Of a stretch of 64,000 bases of DNA, positions 10,393-21,400 are shown one piece after another. Each line of letters starts with the position of its first letter. Position 1 is the stretch's first letter. Origin of the DNA: Cellvibrionaceae bacterium (GTDB lineage Bacteria; Pseudomonadota; Gammaproteobacteria; Pseudomonadales; Cellvibrionaceae); the NCBI GenBank assembly GCA_024707385.1, contig JANPZW010000009.1, positions 372,001-436,000 of the forward strand, read 5' to 3'. The notes under the pieces are model-generated. The model made no database searches, was not told the DNA's origin, and worked only from the letters and a program-made list of their open reading frames with translations. Made by a program: the position numbers and the translations under genes.

Positions 10393-11001
10393 ATGGCCAA
10401 CGCATTTCAAACCCTATCCCAACCCACCCACTTCTTGTACGAAGAAAAACGCAGCCGCTTCCTCGCTTTTATCTGGCCGGTTGCCACAAAGGAGGAGGGT
10501 TTTGTGTATTTTGAATCTGTCAAACGGGAACACCCGGATGCCAGGCATCACTGCTGGGCCTATGTGATTGGGGATCCGGAGCAGGCGTTGGCGGCGGGGT
10601 TTCATGATGATGGGGAGCCAGGAGGCACTGCAGGGAAGCCTATGTTGAACGTGTTGATGCAGCGCAAAGTGGGCAATGTGTTTGCAGTGGTGGTGCGATA
10701 TTTTGGCGGCATCAAACTCGGCGCGGGCGGCTTGACCCGAGCCTATGGGCAAGCGGTGTCACGGGCACTTGATGCGGCGGAATTCAAGTGGATCACACCG
10801 CGACAACAGCTGACACTGGAAGCGGATTTTTCCCTCGAACAGAAAATACGGAATTTTCTTCAACACGAGGATGTTGCTATCAAGGAGGTCCGCTACGAAG
10901 AACTCTGCGTGACTTTGGTGTGCGACTGTCCGGTGGACCGGATAACTCCGTTAAAAGCGCTGCTGCAGGAACAGACATCCGGTAGGATCCGATTCGTTTG
11001 A
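10393..11001 (+). CDS. yigZ: YigZ/IMPACT-family protein
   Basis: 202 residues with the N-terminal UPF0029/IMPACT domain (about 15-125), recognised from KRSRFLAF, HHCWAYV, HDDGEPGGTAGKPML and VVRYFGGIKLGAGGLTRAYG, followed by the small C-terminal ferredoxin-like domain of bacterial YigZ. The family is conserved and cytosolic, related to eukaryotic IMPACT; its biochemical role in bacteria is unsettled. The ATG at 10393 has little Shine-Dalgarno signal. It is convergent with the HExxH/TPR gene. Confidence 0.93.
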   Translation: MANAFQTLSQPTHFLYEEKRSRFLAFIWPVATKEEGFVYFESVKREHPDARHHCWAYVIGDPEQALAAGFHDDGEPGGTAGKPMLNVLMQRKVGNVFAVVVRYFGGIKLGAGGLTRAYGQAVSRALDAAEFKWITPRQQLTLEADFSLEQKIRNFLQHEDVAIKEVRYEELCVTLVCDCPVDRITPLKALLQEQTSGRIRFV

Positions 11002-11023
11002 GCATTCGCTTGTGCATGAATCC

Positions 11024-12537
11024 TTATCGGGATTTAAGTTGAATCGGATGAAGATGTTCATGATCGATATCGGAAGCGATGGGCGCCGCGCCGCCAAGAT
11101 GCCCGAGAAGTTTTTTCGCCTGATAGCGGCGGGTGTGCCCATGATCCCATGCGATGACACGCTGAAGATAAGGCGTCGCGCGCGACGGTTCCTTCGTGGA
11201 GGCCAACAAGCGTCCGAGCTCCATATTCAGGCGCACGTCCGTGGGATAACGCCGATAAAGTTCGCTGAGCAGTAAAAGCGACTGATCTGTTTTTCCCTGC
11301 TCTTGATATGCGAGCGCCGCAAAGTATCCCGCTTCCAACGCGTCACCATCCAACTGTAACGCTTTTTCCCCGAATTCGATTGCACGATTAAGCTGCTCTT
11401 GCGTAGAAGCTGCCGTATTATTTTTTTCGTCGCGCCCGATCCCAGGATAGATGCGCAGCATTGGTCAGCACGTAGGGATCATCCGCACCGCTCTGCATCG
11501 CCAGCCCCATGACATGTGCCGCGAGATCGACACGACCAAGATGCTGCTCGACGATCGCCCGCAGAGACAACGCCCTAGCCACCGAAGTTTGTTTGGCGTC
11601 GATACGCTTCAACCACTCCAGAGCCGTATCCTGTTGACCGGATCTATAAGCGAGATCCCCCAATAAATAGGCCGCTTCATTAACGGACAGACGCCGCTCG
11701 GTGAGCGCTCCCCGATAAGGTTGGATCTCTATTTTGTATCCAGACCAAGTGCGCCGCTCCGCATAGGCTTTCAATTGCGCATCCATCTGTTCCGACGTCA
11801 CGCCGAAGTGTTTTTGCAAGGCGGCACGAGGGTCTTCGTCACCATCGATTGCCAACAACAGAGAGGTCATGCCCACGCGATGATCCTTGTCCGAGGTGAG
11901 GTGGCCCAGCTGCAGAAAATGCATGAAAATCCAGGCCGTCGAATAATAGCGGGCCCAGTAACGGGGATTATCTGTGTCCAACGGCGCAAATAATTCCAAG
12001 ACCGGCATCAGCCCCTCCCGATCTATGTCATTACGGCGCCAGGGATGCACCAGTCCGATCAGCACTTGGCGCTCGTCCAGTTGAGAGGCGGCCAGCAGGT
12101 CGGCAAATCCCTCCTCATACCAAAGCGGGTAGCGCAGCTGGCTGTGTTCTCGCATCAAATGATGCACATATTCATGGAACAGCACCAAGCCCGCATCCGC
12201 GAGTTTAGCCTCGGCGCCGACCACCATTCTCGGACCCTGCCAGGTGTCGCGAAAATAACCAGCAACGCCAGCATCAGGCTGAAAATCGCGATAATCGCGC
12301 TTGCTGTTAAACAGGAAAATCTGCGCGCTCGTGTTCGCAGCGGAAGAGCCGCAAACCCGTTGCGGTCAACACCACGCTGCGAAAACGCTCAAAATCCATC
12401 AATAACGCCTTGGCTTCCGCAGGTTTACGGTCGGAGTAGACAACGAAGTGTTCAGATGTGTATTCAGTCCATGCGCTGTTCTTCGCTGCAGCGAAAACGG
12501 AGGAAGGCAAGAGGAATAAAACTAGCAGGGCTGGCAT
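11024..12537 (-). CDS. Secreted HExxH metallopeptidase-like protein with TPR repeats (two frameshifts)
   Basis: Three fragments in different frames make one protein of about 500 residues. The first has a signal peptide (MPALLVLFLLPSSVFA) and a DUF1570-like start (EHFVVYSD). The second carries HEYVHH, matching HExxH, with a Glu in YEEGFADLL about 20 residues on, as in gluzincin peptidases, then TPR-like helices. The third continues the TPRs (AIEFGEKALQLDGDALEAGYFAALAY). The first break is near 12340-12352 (one extra base; the joined frame reads NTSAQIFLFNSKRDYRDF). The second is in a T7 run at 11421-11427 (one extra base). The ATG at 12537 was chosen over an upstream GTG because the signal peptide starts there. 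The substrate is unknown. Confidence 0.7.
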
Positions 12538-12664
12538 TACGTCAACCCATCTCACAGATATGCAGAACACCGGAGACCATGACCATTAGCAGATTTTTAA
12601 GATGGTCATTGTAACGATATGCCGGCAGCAAGGCATGCGGATATAGCAATCTACAAATACACGG

Positions 12665-12970
12665 CTACTGAAGTACACGCCAGCGCTGTTCCGGCTCCAG
12701 GTTCAAAGAACCCTCTTGCTCCAGCGTTGCGTATTGTTTGCCTTCGGGACTGAGCAATACCACCGTCGACTGCTCAAATAATGGCCGGCGCACAAACGCC
12801 AACTGCCAGCCAAAATCCTTCAAATGGTCGAGGCTCTGCAACTGCAAAGGTGTCAGATAGTGCTCCAGATTGAATGGAACAGGCTCCTGATTGCCCCGCT
12901 TATCCAGGCTCTGATAGGCGGCATCATCAATCGCTTCCACTACTTTTGCACTTGTCGGTATGGTGATCAC
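12665..12970 (-). CDS. Small conserved-looking protein of unknown function
   Basis: About 101 residues, no signal peptide, no membrane segment and no recognised domain. The open frame begins at a GTG at 12994, but a strong GGAGGG nine bases before the internal GTG at 12970 makes that the likelier start (product VITIPTSAKVVEAIDD...). The sequence has normal codon-like composition and a balanced soluble-protein profile, with an FVRRPLFEQSTVVLL strand and a C-terminal WRVLQ. It stands alone between the HExxH gene and trmO. Confidence 0.55.
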   Translation of the reverse strand: MITIPTSAKVVEAIDDAAYQSLDKRGNQEPVPFNLEHYLTPLQLQSLDHLKDFGWQLAFVRRPLFEQSTVVLLSPEGKQYATLEQEGSLNLEPEQRWRVLQ

Positions 12971-13237
12971 GGCGCAATTCCCTCCTTCACTCACTGCTGC
13001 CCCCCCTGATTAATATTCGACCACAGAGAACCCCTTGTCAAAAAAGCCGACTCATCAAAAAAATTCCTCATATTCGTGTATTTATAGTCAATGCCACTGA
13101 TTCAACCTGATACAGCAAAGATCGCTCTTAAAAGAGATAAAAATTCATCACCTTATTAATACGGGTTTTTAGCGATGCGTTTTTAAATAACAAATTAAAC
13201 TTTAAATTCTCTGACCAAATTTTTCGGCTCGACACGC

Positions 13238-13972
13238 CTACTTCCGAAATGGCGCGATGCTCAGCACCCGTAAAAAGAAATCGCCAGTCGGGTCCGACTG
13301 GTAGCGCCATCGAACATTAAAATCCTGTAGATGCATTCCATACACCCGCGCCGGATCAACCTGTTGGTATTGGGGACGGGGATCCTGTTGCAGCACCTCG
13401 CGCACCAGCTGTTCCAGGGAGAAATCGCCAGAATTCTGTTGGTCATACGCAGCACAAAATTCAGAGGCTTCTGCAGAAAACGTAACCTGATGCAACACAG
13501 GAGCCGCAGATGCGATCCGATTAAATGCACCTTCCACAGAGTCCGCATAAGGTACGTAGGGTTTTATATCCAGGATCGGTGTCCCGTCCAGCAAATCTGC
13601 GCCGCCAATTTCAATCAGCAAATTCTCGCCACTTCTGGTGTAACCGAGATAGGACACCACGGAAAGACCTATGGGGTTGGGGCGATTGGGTGAGCGGGTT
13701 GCGAACACACCTAGCGCTTTATTGCCACCGAGACGCGGCGGGCGAACCTTGGGACGCCATGTCGCTTCGGTCGCATGAAATACGAACTGCAACCATAAAT
13801 GGCTGCACTCCTCGATTCCGGCAAAAGCGTCTTCGTTGGAAAATTCCGGATAAATAAAAATCCGCGCTCTGGCGCTGGGTGCCAACCCCGGTTGCCGCGG
13901 GATACCGAACTTCTCTTTAAAACAGGATTGAACCTCGCCAATGGCGGTAAAACTAAATTCGCGGTCTGACAT
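13238..13972 (-). CDS. trmO: tRNA (t6A37) N6-methyltransferase TrmO
   Basis: 244 residues of the TsaA/UPF0066 family, which uses S-adenosylmethionine to methylate N6-threonylcarbamoyladenosine at position 37 of threonine tRNAs. The N-terminal beta-barrel domain carries CFKEKFGIPRQPGL, LWLQFVFH, RPPRLGGNK.LGVFATRSP.RPNPIGLS and DLLDGTPILDIKPYVPYAD, the core family signatures. The C-terminal DPARVYGM and DFNVRWRY match the small TrmO tail domain. The ATG at 13972 is the natural start. It is divergent from the glycosyltransferase gene. Confidence 0.93.
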   Translation of the reverse strand: MSDREFSFTAIGEVQSCFKEKFGIPRQPGLAPSARARIFIYPEFSNEDAFAGIEECSHLWLQFVFHATEATWRPKVRPPRLGGNKALGVFATRSPNRPNPIGLSVVSYLGYTRSGENLLIEIGGADLLDGTPILDIKPYVPYADSVEGAFNRIASAAPVLHQVTFSAEASEFCAAYDQQNSGDFSLEQLVREVLQQDPRPQYQQVDPARVYGMHLQDFNVRWRYQSDPTGDFFLRVLSIAPFRK

Positions 13973-14044
13973 GGAGAATTTGACTATCCGAAAGAGAGCT
14001 GAAATGCTACGTCAATTGTGCAGCAGTCTGAATATTGAAACCAT

Positions 14045-15109
14045 ATGAGCAGAATATTATACGGCGTCTCCGGGGAGGGTTCCGGACACTCGTCGCGAGC
14101 CAGTCTTATCGCGGCCTATCTCGAAAGCCAGGGGCACCAGATTAAAATCGCCACTTATGATCGAGGTTATCGCAACCTGAAGGATCAATTCGACACGCTT
14201 GAAATTGCCGGTCTGAGCATCGTCAGCGAAGATAATCAGGTATCGAAGCTTAAAACCATCACTGCAAATCTCGCCAAAATCCCTTCCGGCACTCGCTCAC
14301 TAAAACAACTCAAGCAGACTTTCGCCGATTTTGCACCGGACGTAGTGCTGACCGATTTCGAACCCACGACAGCCTATCTGGCGAGTCATTTCGGTTTGCC
14401 GCTGATCACCATCGACAACCAGCACCGCATGCGCTACATGCAGTACGACATGCCGCCAGCGCTGAAACAGGATGCCTTGATCACGGAAACCATCATCCGC
14501 GCCATGGTTCCCATGCCGTGGGCCTCCTTGATCACCACCTTCCACTTCAACCCGCTGAAAAATGAACGGAGTTTTTTATTCCCGCCGATTTTGCGCGAGG
14601 CTGTGCTGGACGTTCAGCCCCGGGAAACGGAAAAAATTCTCGTCTATACCACATCTGGTTTTGATTCTTTATTAAACGTTCTGCGCCATTTCAACCGTGA
14701 GAATTTCTGCGTTTACGGTTACGATCGCGATGAAGTGGATGGCAATCTCCATTTCCGGCCATTTAGCAAGGTAGGTTTTTTGCAAGATTTGGCCGAGTGC
14801 AAAGCGGTGATCGCGACAGCCGGCTTTACCCTGATCAGTGAAGCGCTCCACTTGGCAAAACCTTATTTAGCCTTCCCGATGCAAGGACAATTTGAACAGC
14901 AATTGAATGCTTTCATGTTGGAGCAGCAGGGTTATGGCGCCCAGTGCAATACACCCGACCGCAAAAGTGTGGCCGCTTTTCTCTACGATTTGCAGAGTTA
15001 CAAAGCCGCGCTGGAAAAATACCCGCGCGCCGGCAACGGCGCGATTAAGGAAAAACTCAGTGAATTGCTGGCAGACGATCTACGGCTGCTAAAAACCTTC
15101 GCCCGCTGA
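14045..15109 (+). CDS. Glycosyltransferase, MJ1255/VC2487 family
   Basis: 354 residues with a GT-B-like two-domain fold. The N-terminal signature GVSGEGSGHSSRA (about residues 7-19) is the glycine-rich loop seen in this UDP-glycosyltransferase/MurG-related family, and the C-terminal half has ATAGFTLISEALHLAKPYLAFP (about 258-280), the donor-binding segment with the typical late glutamate. The family is cytoplasmic and of unknown acceptor. No sugar-biosynthesis neighbours help to assign a substrate. Confidence 0.8.
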   Translation: MSRILYGVSGEGSGHSSRASLIAAYLESQGHQIKIATYDRGYRNLKDQFDTLEIAGLSIVSEDNQVSKLKTITANLAKIPSGTRSLKQLKQTFADFAPDVVLTDFEPTTAYLASHFGLPLITIDNQHRMRYMQYDMPPALKQDALITETIIRAMVPMPWASLITTFHFNPLKNERSFLFPPILREAVLDVQPRETEKILVYTTSGFDSLLNVLRHFNRENFCVYGYDRDEVDGNLHFRPFSKVGFLQDLAECKAVIATAGFTLISEALHLAKPYLAFPMQGQFEQQLNAFMLEQQGYGAQCNTPDRKSVAAFLYDLQSYKAALEKYPRAGNGAIKEKLSELLADDLRLLKTFAR

Positions 15110-15141
15110 CAACTTGCAAACCAGCTAATAGAAAGCTTACG

Positions 15142-15727
15142 TCACAAAGGCTTTTTATCGCCCAGCAAACGATCGCGGGTTTCCTGCTTTTTTGCGTTCG
15201 CTCTTGCGCAGAAGCACATAAGTTGCACCCAGCCCACCGTGGGGTTTCTGCGCGGAGTGAAACGCCAGCACCTCTTCAATCTGTGGCAACCAAAAAGCCA
15301 CGCAGCTTTTCAGCAGCGCGGGTTGTTCGCGCAATTCTCCCTTACCATGGGTTATCAGGGCCGTGCGGACGTCATTTTGAACGCAGTCCTTAATAAATTG
15401 ATAAACCTCACGGCGGGCATGATCGACTGTCATTTTGTGCAAGTCCAAACGGGCATCCAACGGATACTTGCCCAACCGCAGGTTGCGGTAAACGCCATGC
15501 TGAACGCCAGTGCGGCGGAAACTCAATTCCGCCAGAGGCTCCACCATTTCCACCGGCTCGCCGGCGAGAGGATCCGCCGCCTGTTCAATTAGGTTCTGCG
15601 CCATATCACGGCGATGCGCCAGGGTTTTACTGTCTTCCTGTCGCTTGTCGATGACCACTCGCTTTTCTATTTTGATCGGCGTGACATCATCACCCAACAG
15701 GGCGCGGAAACGATCTTCATCAGCCAT
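15142..15727 (-). CDS. Smr-domain protein (C-terminus frameshifted)
   Basis: About 195 residues. The ATG at 15727 is set by GGAGG nine bases upstream. The C-terminal Smr domain (about 95-180) shows LDLHKMTVDHAR, the ALITHGKG catalytic-type motif and GGLGATYVLLRK; Smr domains are often nucleases acting on DNA or on stalled ribosome mRNA. As written, the frame ends at 15155 with GNPRSFAGR. Removing one base from an A6 run (plus strand T6, 15188-15193) gives the more natural KKQETRDRLLGDKKPL ending at 15142. This matches the pattern of homopolymer errors in this window. Confidence 0.85.
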
Positions 15728-15777
15728 ACCAAGACCTCCGAAAGAAATGGGCAACCCGCAGCTTCACGATTGCCGGA

Positions 15778-17141
15778 TCAGCCGACGATTTTGTAACAGG
15801 GCACATATTCTTGGGTCGGAATTTTCATGCGCTTCTGTGCCACAAAAGAGCGTAACAACTCATCGAGCGGCCCGATAACGTCTTTTTCACCACTGATTTC
15901 GTAAGGACCTTTTTCGGCTACAGCGCGAATTCCATGCTCCTTCACGTTGCCATCCACAATACCGGAAAACGCCTTGCGCAAATTGGCGGCCAATTCGTGG
16001 GGCGCCTGCTGGCGATGCAATTGTAATTGCCGCATATTTTCATGGGTCGGACGAAATGGACGCTGAAAATCATCGGCGACTTCCAACACCCAATTAAAAT
16101 AGTAGGCGTCCTGAGATTGTCTGCGGAAAGCCTGCACGTCCGCCATTTTTTCCTTCATATAAACCGCTACGGCCGCAGGGTCATCAACAATGATTTTGTA
16201 GAGCGACTGCGCCTGCGGACCCACGGTTGCACCGATAAATTCGTGGATCTGTTTAAAATAGGCTTCGGCCGTTTTGGGTCCGGTGAATACCAGAGGAAAC
16301 GGCATATTGGCGTTTTCGGATTCAGCAAAATGCCCAAAATATAAAGAATTTCCTCCGCCGTACCCGCACCGCCCGGGAATACCACTATGCCGTGCCCGGT
16401 GCGCACAAACGCCTCCAGACGTTTTTCAATATCCGGCATGATGACCAATTGATTGACGATGGGATTCGGCGATTCTGCTGCAATAATTCCCGGCTCGGTA
16501 ATACCGAGATAACGCCCGGCGCGACGCTGTTTAGCGTGGGCAATAGTGGCGCCCTTCATAGGGCCTTTCATTGCACCAGGACCGCAACCCGTACAAATAT
16601 CGAGACCGCGCAGGCCGAGTTCATAGCCCACCTTTTTTGTATATTGATACTCGATTTCGCCAATGCTGTGACCACCCCAGCAAACGATGAGATTGGTTTC
16701 GTTGTTATGTTTAAGCACCCCGGCATTGCGCACTATATGAAACACGCCGTTGGTGATGCCGGACGAGCTGCTGAAATCGATATCGCGGTTTTCCTTGAGC
16801 TCGTTGTCGATATAAACCAGATCGCGCAACACCGCAAAAAGATGCTCTTTGATCCCTTTGATCATTTCGCCATCAACAAACGCACTCGCCGGGGCGTTGT
16901 GGATTTCCAACTTTATCCCGCGCTCCTGGGCGATGACGTTAATGGAAAAGTCTTTATAGGCTTCGAGGATTTCGCTGGTGTTATCGGTTTTTTCACCGGT
17001 ATTCAACACCGCAAGCGCGCAGCGGCGAAAATTATCGTATAGCTTGGTGTCGCTGACTCTGGCTAGGCGGGACACTTCCAATTGGGAGAGAACGTTCAGG
17101 CTGTGCTCGGGAGTAATTCTGGCCAGTTTTACTTTTTCCAC
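15778..17141 (-). CDS. ppnN: Pyrimidine/purine nucleotide 5'-monophosphate nucleosidase PpnN (one frameshift)
   Basis: A LOG/YgdH-family enzyme of about 454 residues that splits nucleoside 5'-monophosphates into base and ribose 5-phosphate. It has the N-terminal regulatory domain of YgdH, a Rossmann-like core with [14 protein letters not shown] and [14 protein letters not shown] (the LOG signature PGGxGTxxE), and a C-terminal domain ending CYKIVG. The frame breaks near 16316-16322, where one base seems to be missing; joining restores [18 protein letters not shown]. Length and all domains are then normal. In Escherichia coli PpnN responds to (p)ppGpp; that is family knowledge. Confidence 0.88.
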
Positions 17142-17250
17142 AGGATTTCCTTAGCAGCGGGCGATGCTGCAGTTATGCAGGAAGGGCTTTTATAACAGTT
17201 TAGTAGAATTCGACTCCATGTAAGGCCTTTAACATAACAGAGCCACCAAC

Positions 17251-17280
17251 AAAAAACGCGAGCCTGGGCTCGCGTTTTTT
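17251..17280 (-). terminator. Intrinsic terminator after slyD
   Basis: A perfect inverted repeat with CGCGAGCC and GGCTCGCG arms around TG, flanked by A6 and T6, so it can act on either strand. It lies just past the slyD stop on the minus strand and upstream of ppnN, so it should end the slyD transcript. Confidence 0.9.
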
Positions 17281-17295
17281 GCGCCACAACACGAC

Positions 17296-17760
17296 TCAGT
17301 GAACGTGGCCGTGGTCGATCTCTTCCGGACTCGCATCGCGGATTGCTTCGATGGTGACATCGAAATTCAGTATTTTTCCGGCGAGGGCGTGGTTCGCGTC
17401 TATGGTAATGCCATCGTCGGCAACATCCTTGACCACTACCACCTGCACCTGACCCTGCGGTCCGCGTGCGTGAAATTCCATACCCACTTCGATCTCCTCG
17501 ACACCGGAAAATGCTTCCCGTGGCAGAGTCTGGATCAGGTCGACGTCAATCTCACCGTAGCCGTCTGCAGGTTGCACCTTCACCACTTTGTGCGTGCCGA
17601 TTTCGCAACCGGCCAATTCGCGCTCCAAACCGGGGATGATATTGCCAGCACCGTGAAGATAATTCAGAGGCTGGCTTTCGCGGGAGGAATCGATCACGTT
17701 GCCGTCGTCATCGGTCAGGGTGTAGTGGATGGAAACCACACAATCATTTGCTACTTTCAT
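17296..17760 (-). CDS. slyD: FKBP-type peptidyl-prolyl isomerase SlyD
   Basis: 154 residues. The FKBP catalytic domain is split by the IF chaperone insert: N-terminal VSIHYTLTDDDGNVIDSS and PLNYLHGAGNIIPGLERELAG, then the insert (about 65-125), then the ALAGKILNFDVTIEAIRDA return strand. It catalyses proline cis-trans isomerisation and acts as a cytoplasmic chaperone. The metal-binding tail is short, only DHGHVH, so the nickel role known in Escherichia coli SlyD (long His/Cys tail) is likely weak here. Confidence 0.93.
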   Translation of the reverse strand: MKVANDCVVSIHYTLTDDDGNVIDSSRESQPLNYLHGAGNIIPGLERELAGCEIGTHKVVKVQPADGYGEIDVDLIQTLPREAFSGVEEIEVGMEFHARGPQGQVQVVVVKDVADDGITIDANHALAGKILNFDVTIEAIRDASPEEIDHGHVH

Positions 17761-17857
17761 CTTGTCTCCCTACCCAAACCCTGTACGGCCCGGGAAATGG
17801 TCAATAGAACCGGCACCCTACTGAATCAGTTCCGGCTTGTAAAGCTGACCGCCGCCG

Positions 17858-19795
17858 CTAAACCGGCTGTCTTCCGGTGATAAGGTTGTCCACTACTGAG
17901 GGATCAGCAAGAGTGGAAGTGTCGCCCAGAGTATCGAGCTCCCCGGCGGCAATTTTGCGCAGAATGCGACGCATGATTTTGCCCGAGCGCGTCTTCGGCA
18001 AACCCGGCGCCCACTGGATGATGTCGGGCTTGGCAATGGGGCCAATTTCCTCGACACACAAAGCCACCAGTTCTTTCCGCAATTCCTCACTTGGCTGCGC
18101 CTGTTGCTTCAAGGTTACGTAGGCATAAATGCCCTGCCCTTTGATGTCGTGGGGGTAACCCACCACCGCCGCCTCCGCCACCGAAGGATGCAAAACCAAC
18201 GCGCTTTCCACCTCGGCGGTGCCCATACGGTGGCCGCTGACGTTAAGTACGTCGTCAACCCGGCCGGTGATCCAGTAATAACCATCCTCGTCGCGACGCG
18301 CGCCGTCACCGGTGAAGTAGTATCCGGGATAGGTGGAGAAATAGGTCTGCACCATACGCTCGTGGTCGCCATAGATCGTGCGAAGCTGGCCTGGCCAGGA
18401 GGCTTTGATCGCCAGATTGCCCTCGCCGGGACCGGTAATTTCTTTGCCGTCGTTGTCGAGCAGAACCGGCTCCACACCAAAAAACGGCAACGTTGCGGAA
18501 CCGGGCTTAAGATCCATCGCACCAGGTAGTGGTGTGATCATGTGGCCTCCGGTCTCGGTCTGCCACCAGGTATCCACAATTGGGCAGCGACCCTCGCCCA
18601 CCACGCGATGGAACCACTCCCAGGCTTCTGGATTAATCGGCTCGCCCACACTGCCAAGCAAGCGCAGCGAACTGCGCATGGTGTTCTGGACAAACTCATC
18701 GCCCTGACCTATCAGCGCGCGAATTGCCGTGGGGGCGGTATAGAAAATATTGACCTGATGTTTGTCGATGACCTGCCAGAAACGGCCTGCGTCCGGGTAG
18801 GTCGGCACGCCTTCGAAAATCAGCGAAGTGGCGCCATTACACAGCGGGCCGTAGACGATATAGCTGTGCCCGGTCACCCAACCGACATCGGCGGTACACC
18901 AGTAAACCTCACCCTCTTTGTAGTCAAAGACATATTTGTGCGTCATGGCCACCTGGAGCAGGTAGCCCGCAGTGGTATGCAGAACACCTTTGGGTTTGCC
19001 TGTGGAGCCGGAGGTATAAAGAATGAAGAGTGGATCTTCCGCACCCATAGGCTCAGGTGCACAAAAGTCCGCCACCTCCTCGATTGCGGCGTGATACCAG
19101 AGGTCGCGATCTTCATCCCAGGGCACATCGCCACCGGTACGGCGCACCACAATCACCGACTGAACGCCCGGGCACTGGGCCAGAGCCTTATCGACATTCT
19201 TTTTCAAAGGCACGGATTTACCGCCGCGTACACCTTCGTCGGCAGTGATCAGCACTTGGCAATCGGAGTCGATAATGCGGTCTTTGAGGGATTCCGGAGA
19301 AAATCCGCCAAACACCACGGAATGGATGGCACCAATACGCGCACACGCGAGCATGGCGTAGGCGGCCTCGGGAATCATCGGCATATAGATACAAACCCGG
19401 TCGCCCTTCTTGACGCCTCTCGCTTTCAGCACATTGGCGAGGCGGCAAACATGAAGATGCAGTTCACTATAGGTGACCGTCGCATCCTGGACGGGATCGT
19501 CGCCCTCCCAAATAAACGCCACCTGGTCGCCGCGGGTTTCAAGATGGCGATCAATACAGTTGACGCTGACGTTCAACTTGCCATCGCGAAACCAGGTGGC
19601 GGTGCCTTTATGAAAGTCGAATTCGCGCACTTGATTCCACGGAGCATCCCAGGAGAGAAATTCCTCCGCGCAGCGCGCCCAGAATTTGTCCGGCTGAGAC
19701 ACAGATTCCTGATAAAAATCGCGATAGCGCTGCGCATCGATATGACTGGCAGCGGCCTGATTCTTGTTAACAGGATAAATATGCCGTTCGGACAT
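17858..19795 (-). CDS. acs: Acetyl-CoA synthetase
   Basis: 645 residues, the usual Acs length. It activates acetate to acetyl-AMP and then acetyl-CoA. The adenylate-forming P-loop [11 protein letters not shown], the [13 protein letters not shown] motif, [21 protein letters not shown] and the C-terminal [11 protein letters not shown], whose lysine is the known regulatory acetylation site, are all present. The ATG at 19795 has an AAGGGG upstream. It stands alone between slyD and panD. Confidence 0.97.
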   Translation of the reverse strand: MSERHIYPVNKNQAAASHIDAQRYRDFYQESVSQPDKFWARCAEEFLSWDAPWNQVREFDFHKGTATWFRDGKLNVSVNCIDRHLETRGDQVAFIWEGDDPVQDATVTYSELHLHVCRLANVLKARGVKKGDRVCIYMPMIPEAAYAMLACARIGAIHSVVFGGFSPESLKDRIIDSDCQVLITADEGVRGGKSVPLKKNVDKALAQCPGVQSVIVVRRTGGDVPWDEDRDLWYHAAIEEVADFCAPEPMGAEDPLFILYTSGSTGKPKGVLHTTAGYLLQVAMTHKYVFDYKEGEVYWCTADVGWVTGHSYIVYGPLCNGATSLIFEGVPTYPDAGRFWQVIDKHQVNIFYTAPTAIRALIGQGDEFVQNTMRSSLRLLGSVGEPINPEAWEWFHRVVGEGRCPIVDTWWQTETGGHMITPLPGAMDLKPGSATLPFFGVEPVLLDNDGKEITGPGEGNLAIKASWPGQLRTIYGDHERMVQTYFSTYPGYYFTGDGARRDEDGYYWITGRVDDVLNVSGHRMGTAEVESALVLHPSVAEAAVVGYPHDIKGQGIYAYVTLKQQAQPSEELRKELVALCVEEIGPIAKPDIIQWAPGLPKTRSGKIMRRILRKIAAGELDTLGDTSTLADPSVVDNLITGRQPV

Positions 19796-19906
19796 GGTGC
19801 GCCCCTTGTTATGTTTTGAGAGAGATCGAATCTAGTGGAGATCTTAGCGGAAAACAACGGGGCGCACGGGCGGAAAAGGTTGCCCGGGTTATTCCCGGGC
19901 GCTGGA

Positions 19907-20287
19907 TCAGGCGACCTGAACGGGAATAGTGTTGGAGGTGCGCTCTACCTTGTTACGCTCTCCTAGGTAGACCAGCTTGGGCTTGAAATTCTCCGCTTCA
20001 GCTGCGCTGAACTGAGCGTAGGCCGCGATGATCACCCGGTCGCCGACCTGCACTTTACGCGCCGCCGCACCATTCATGGAAATGGTGCCGGAGCCAGGCT
20101 TGGCGAGAATGACATAGGTGGTGAAGCGCTCGCCGTTATCGACGTTGTAGATATCGATCTGTTCAAATTCCCGCAAGCCGGCAAGTTTGACCAGGTCGGC
20201 GTCTATGGCGCAGGAGCCGTCGTACCAAAGCTCCGCCTGAGTGACACGCGCCATATGCAGCTTGCCTTTCAAAAGAGTTATTTGCAT
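19907..20287 (-). CDS. panD: Aspartate 1-decarboxylase
   Basis: 126 residues, standard length. It makes beta-alanine from L-aspartate for pantothenate synthesis. The self-processing site is seen as YDGSC, with Gly24-Ser25 as the cleavage pair that yields the pyruvoyl cofactor; the downstream core ([30 protein letters not shown]) is typical. It lies about 100 bases downstream of panC on the same strand, a probable panC-panD unit. Confidence 0.97.
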   Translation of the reverse strand: MQITLLKGKLHMARVTQAELWYDGSCAIDADLVKLAGLREFEQIDIYNVDNGERFTTYVILAKPGSGTISMNGAAARKVQVGDRVIIAAYAQFSAAEAENFKPKLVYLGERNKVERTSNTIPVQVA

Positions 20288-20393
20288 GGTTTACCTCTTG
20301 TGGTCTGAAACCCGGCATTGATCAAAATTTCACCAAATTCTGGTGAGGGCGCGCGTATTGTAGCGCAACCTTTGGCAGCTTGCCTTTGCCGCT

Positions 20394-21255
20394 CTACCGT
20401 TCGTCGTCCAGAGAAACGGACACGTTGTCGATCAGACGTGCACTCTGGGTGTACATGGCGCCGAGCACAGCCACTTGGCGGTCGTCGTGGGCGGCAGACT
20501 GCAAGGTCGCGCTGTTACTCACAGTCACATAATCGGGGCGGAAACCTGCCGCTTCAATATGTCGCTTCGCCTCCGCCTCCAGAGCGCTGAAATCCCGTTT
20601 CCCTGCACGGATCTGCTCAGCAACCCAATTTAGACTGCTGTACAGGCAATTCACCCTAGGCCGCTCCTCCTCTGTGAGATAGCCGTTGCGCGAACTCATC
20701 GCCAGACCGTCGCTTTCCCGCACTATGGCACCGGCGATGATCTTCACCGGCATGCAGAGATCCTGCACCATGCGGCGAATGATGGCGAGCTGTTGATAGT
20801 CTTTCAACCCGAATACCGCCACCTCCGGCTGCACTATGTTGAACAGCTTGGTGACCACCGTAGTCACACCCTCGAAGTGGCCGGGACGACTGGCGCCGCA
20901 GAGGATGTCCGCCATGGTGGGCACTATGACGCGGGTCTGGGTATCCATGCCGTTGGGATAGATTTCCCTGCTCTTCCGGGCAAAAAAGATAATCACAACC
21001 GACCGAGCGGAGCTTGGCGACATCCGCCTCCAAGGTGCGGGGATACTTGTCCCAATCCTCATTGAGACCAAATTGCAGCCGATTGACGAAGATGCTCGCC
21101 ACAACGATATCCGCATGCTCCCTCGCCTGTTTCACCAGGGCCAGGTGGGCATCGTGCAGATTGCCCATGGTCGGCACAAAGCCTATACGCATGCCCTGGC
21201 TGCGCAGAGCCAGAAGGGTTTGGCGCACGGTTTGGATGTGATGGAAGATCTGCAT
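20394..21255 (-). CDS. panC: Pantothenate synthetase (one frameshift)
   Basis: The product condenses pantoate and beta-alanine with ATP. The first frame has [20 protein letters not shown] with the HxGH-like nucleotide site, and [14 protein letters not shown]. The second frame carries [26 protein letters not shown] and [12 protein letters not shown]. The break is near 20966-20976, where one extra base separates DYLFCPEE from [14 protein letters not shown]; joined, the protein is about 286 residues, a normal length. The conserved IFVNP motif reads IFVNR here. It is upstream of panD on the same strand. Confidence 0.92.
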
Positions 21256-21400
21256 GGCGGCATCTCCAATAAGGGGCGGAAGCCTCGGGGGCGGGCATCA
21301 TAAAAGCTAGAAGTCAGCTGGACAAGTAATAGGCGATGCACCTGACATAGCCCCAAGATATCCGGCGTATCGCAGTTACACTGCGGTACGCCGGCATGGA

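Noticed and set aside
18542..19819. 425-codon open frame antisense to acs
   Set aside because: Shadow of a strongly conserved gene with no domain of its own.
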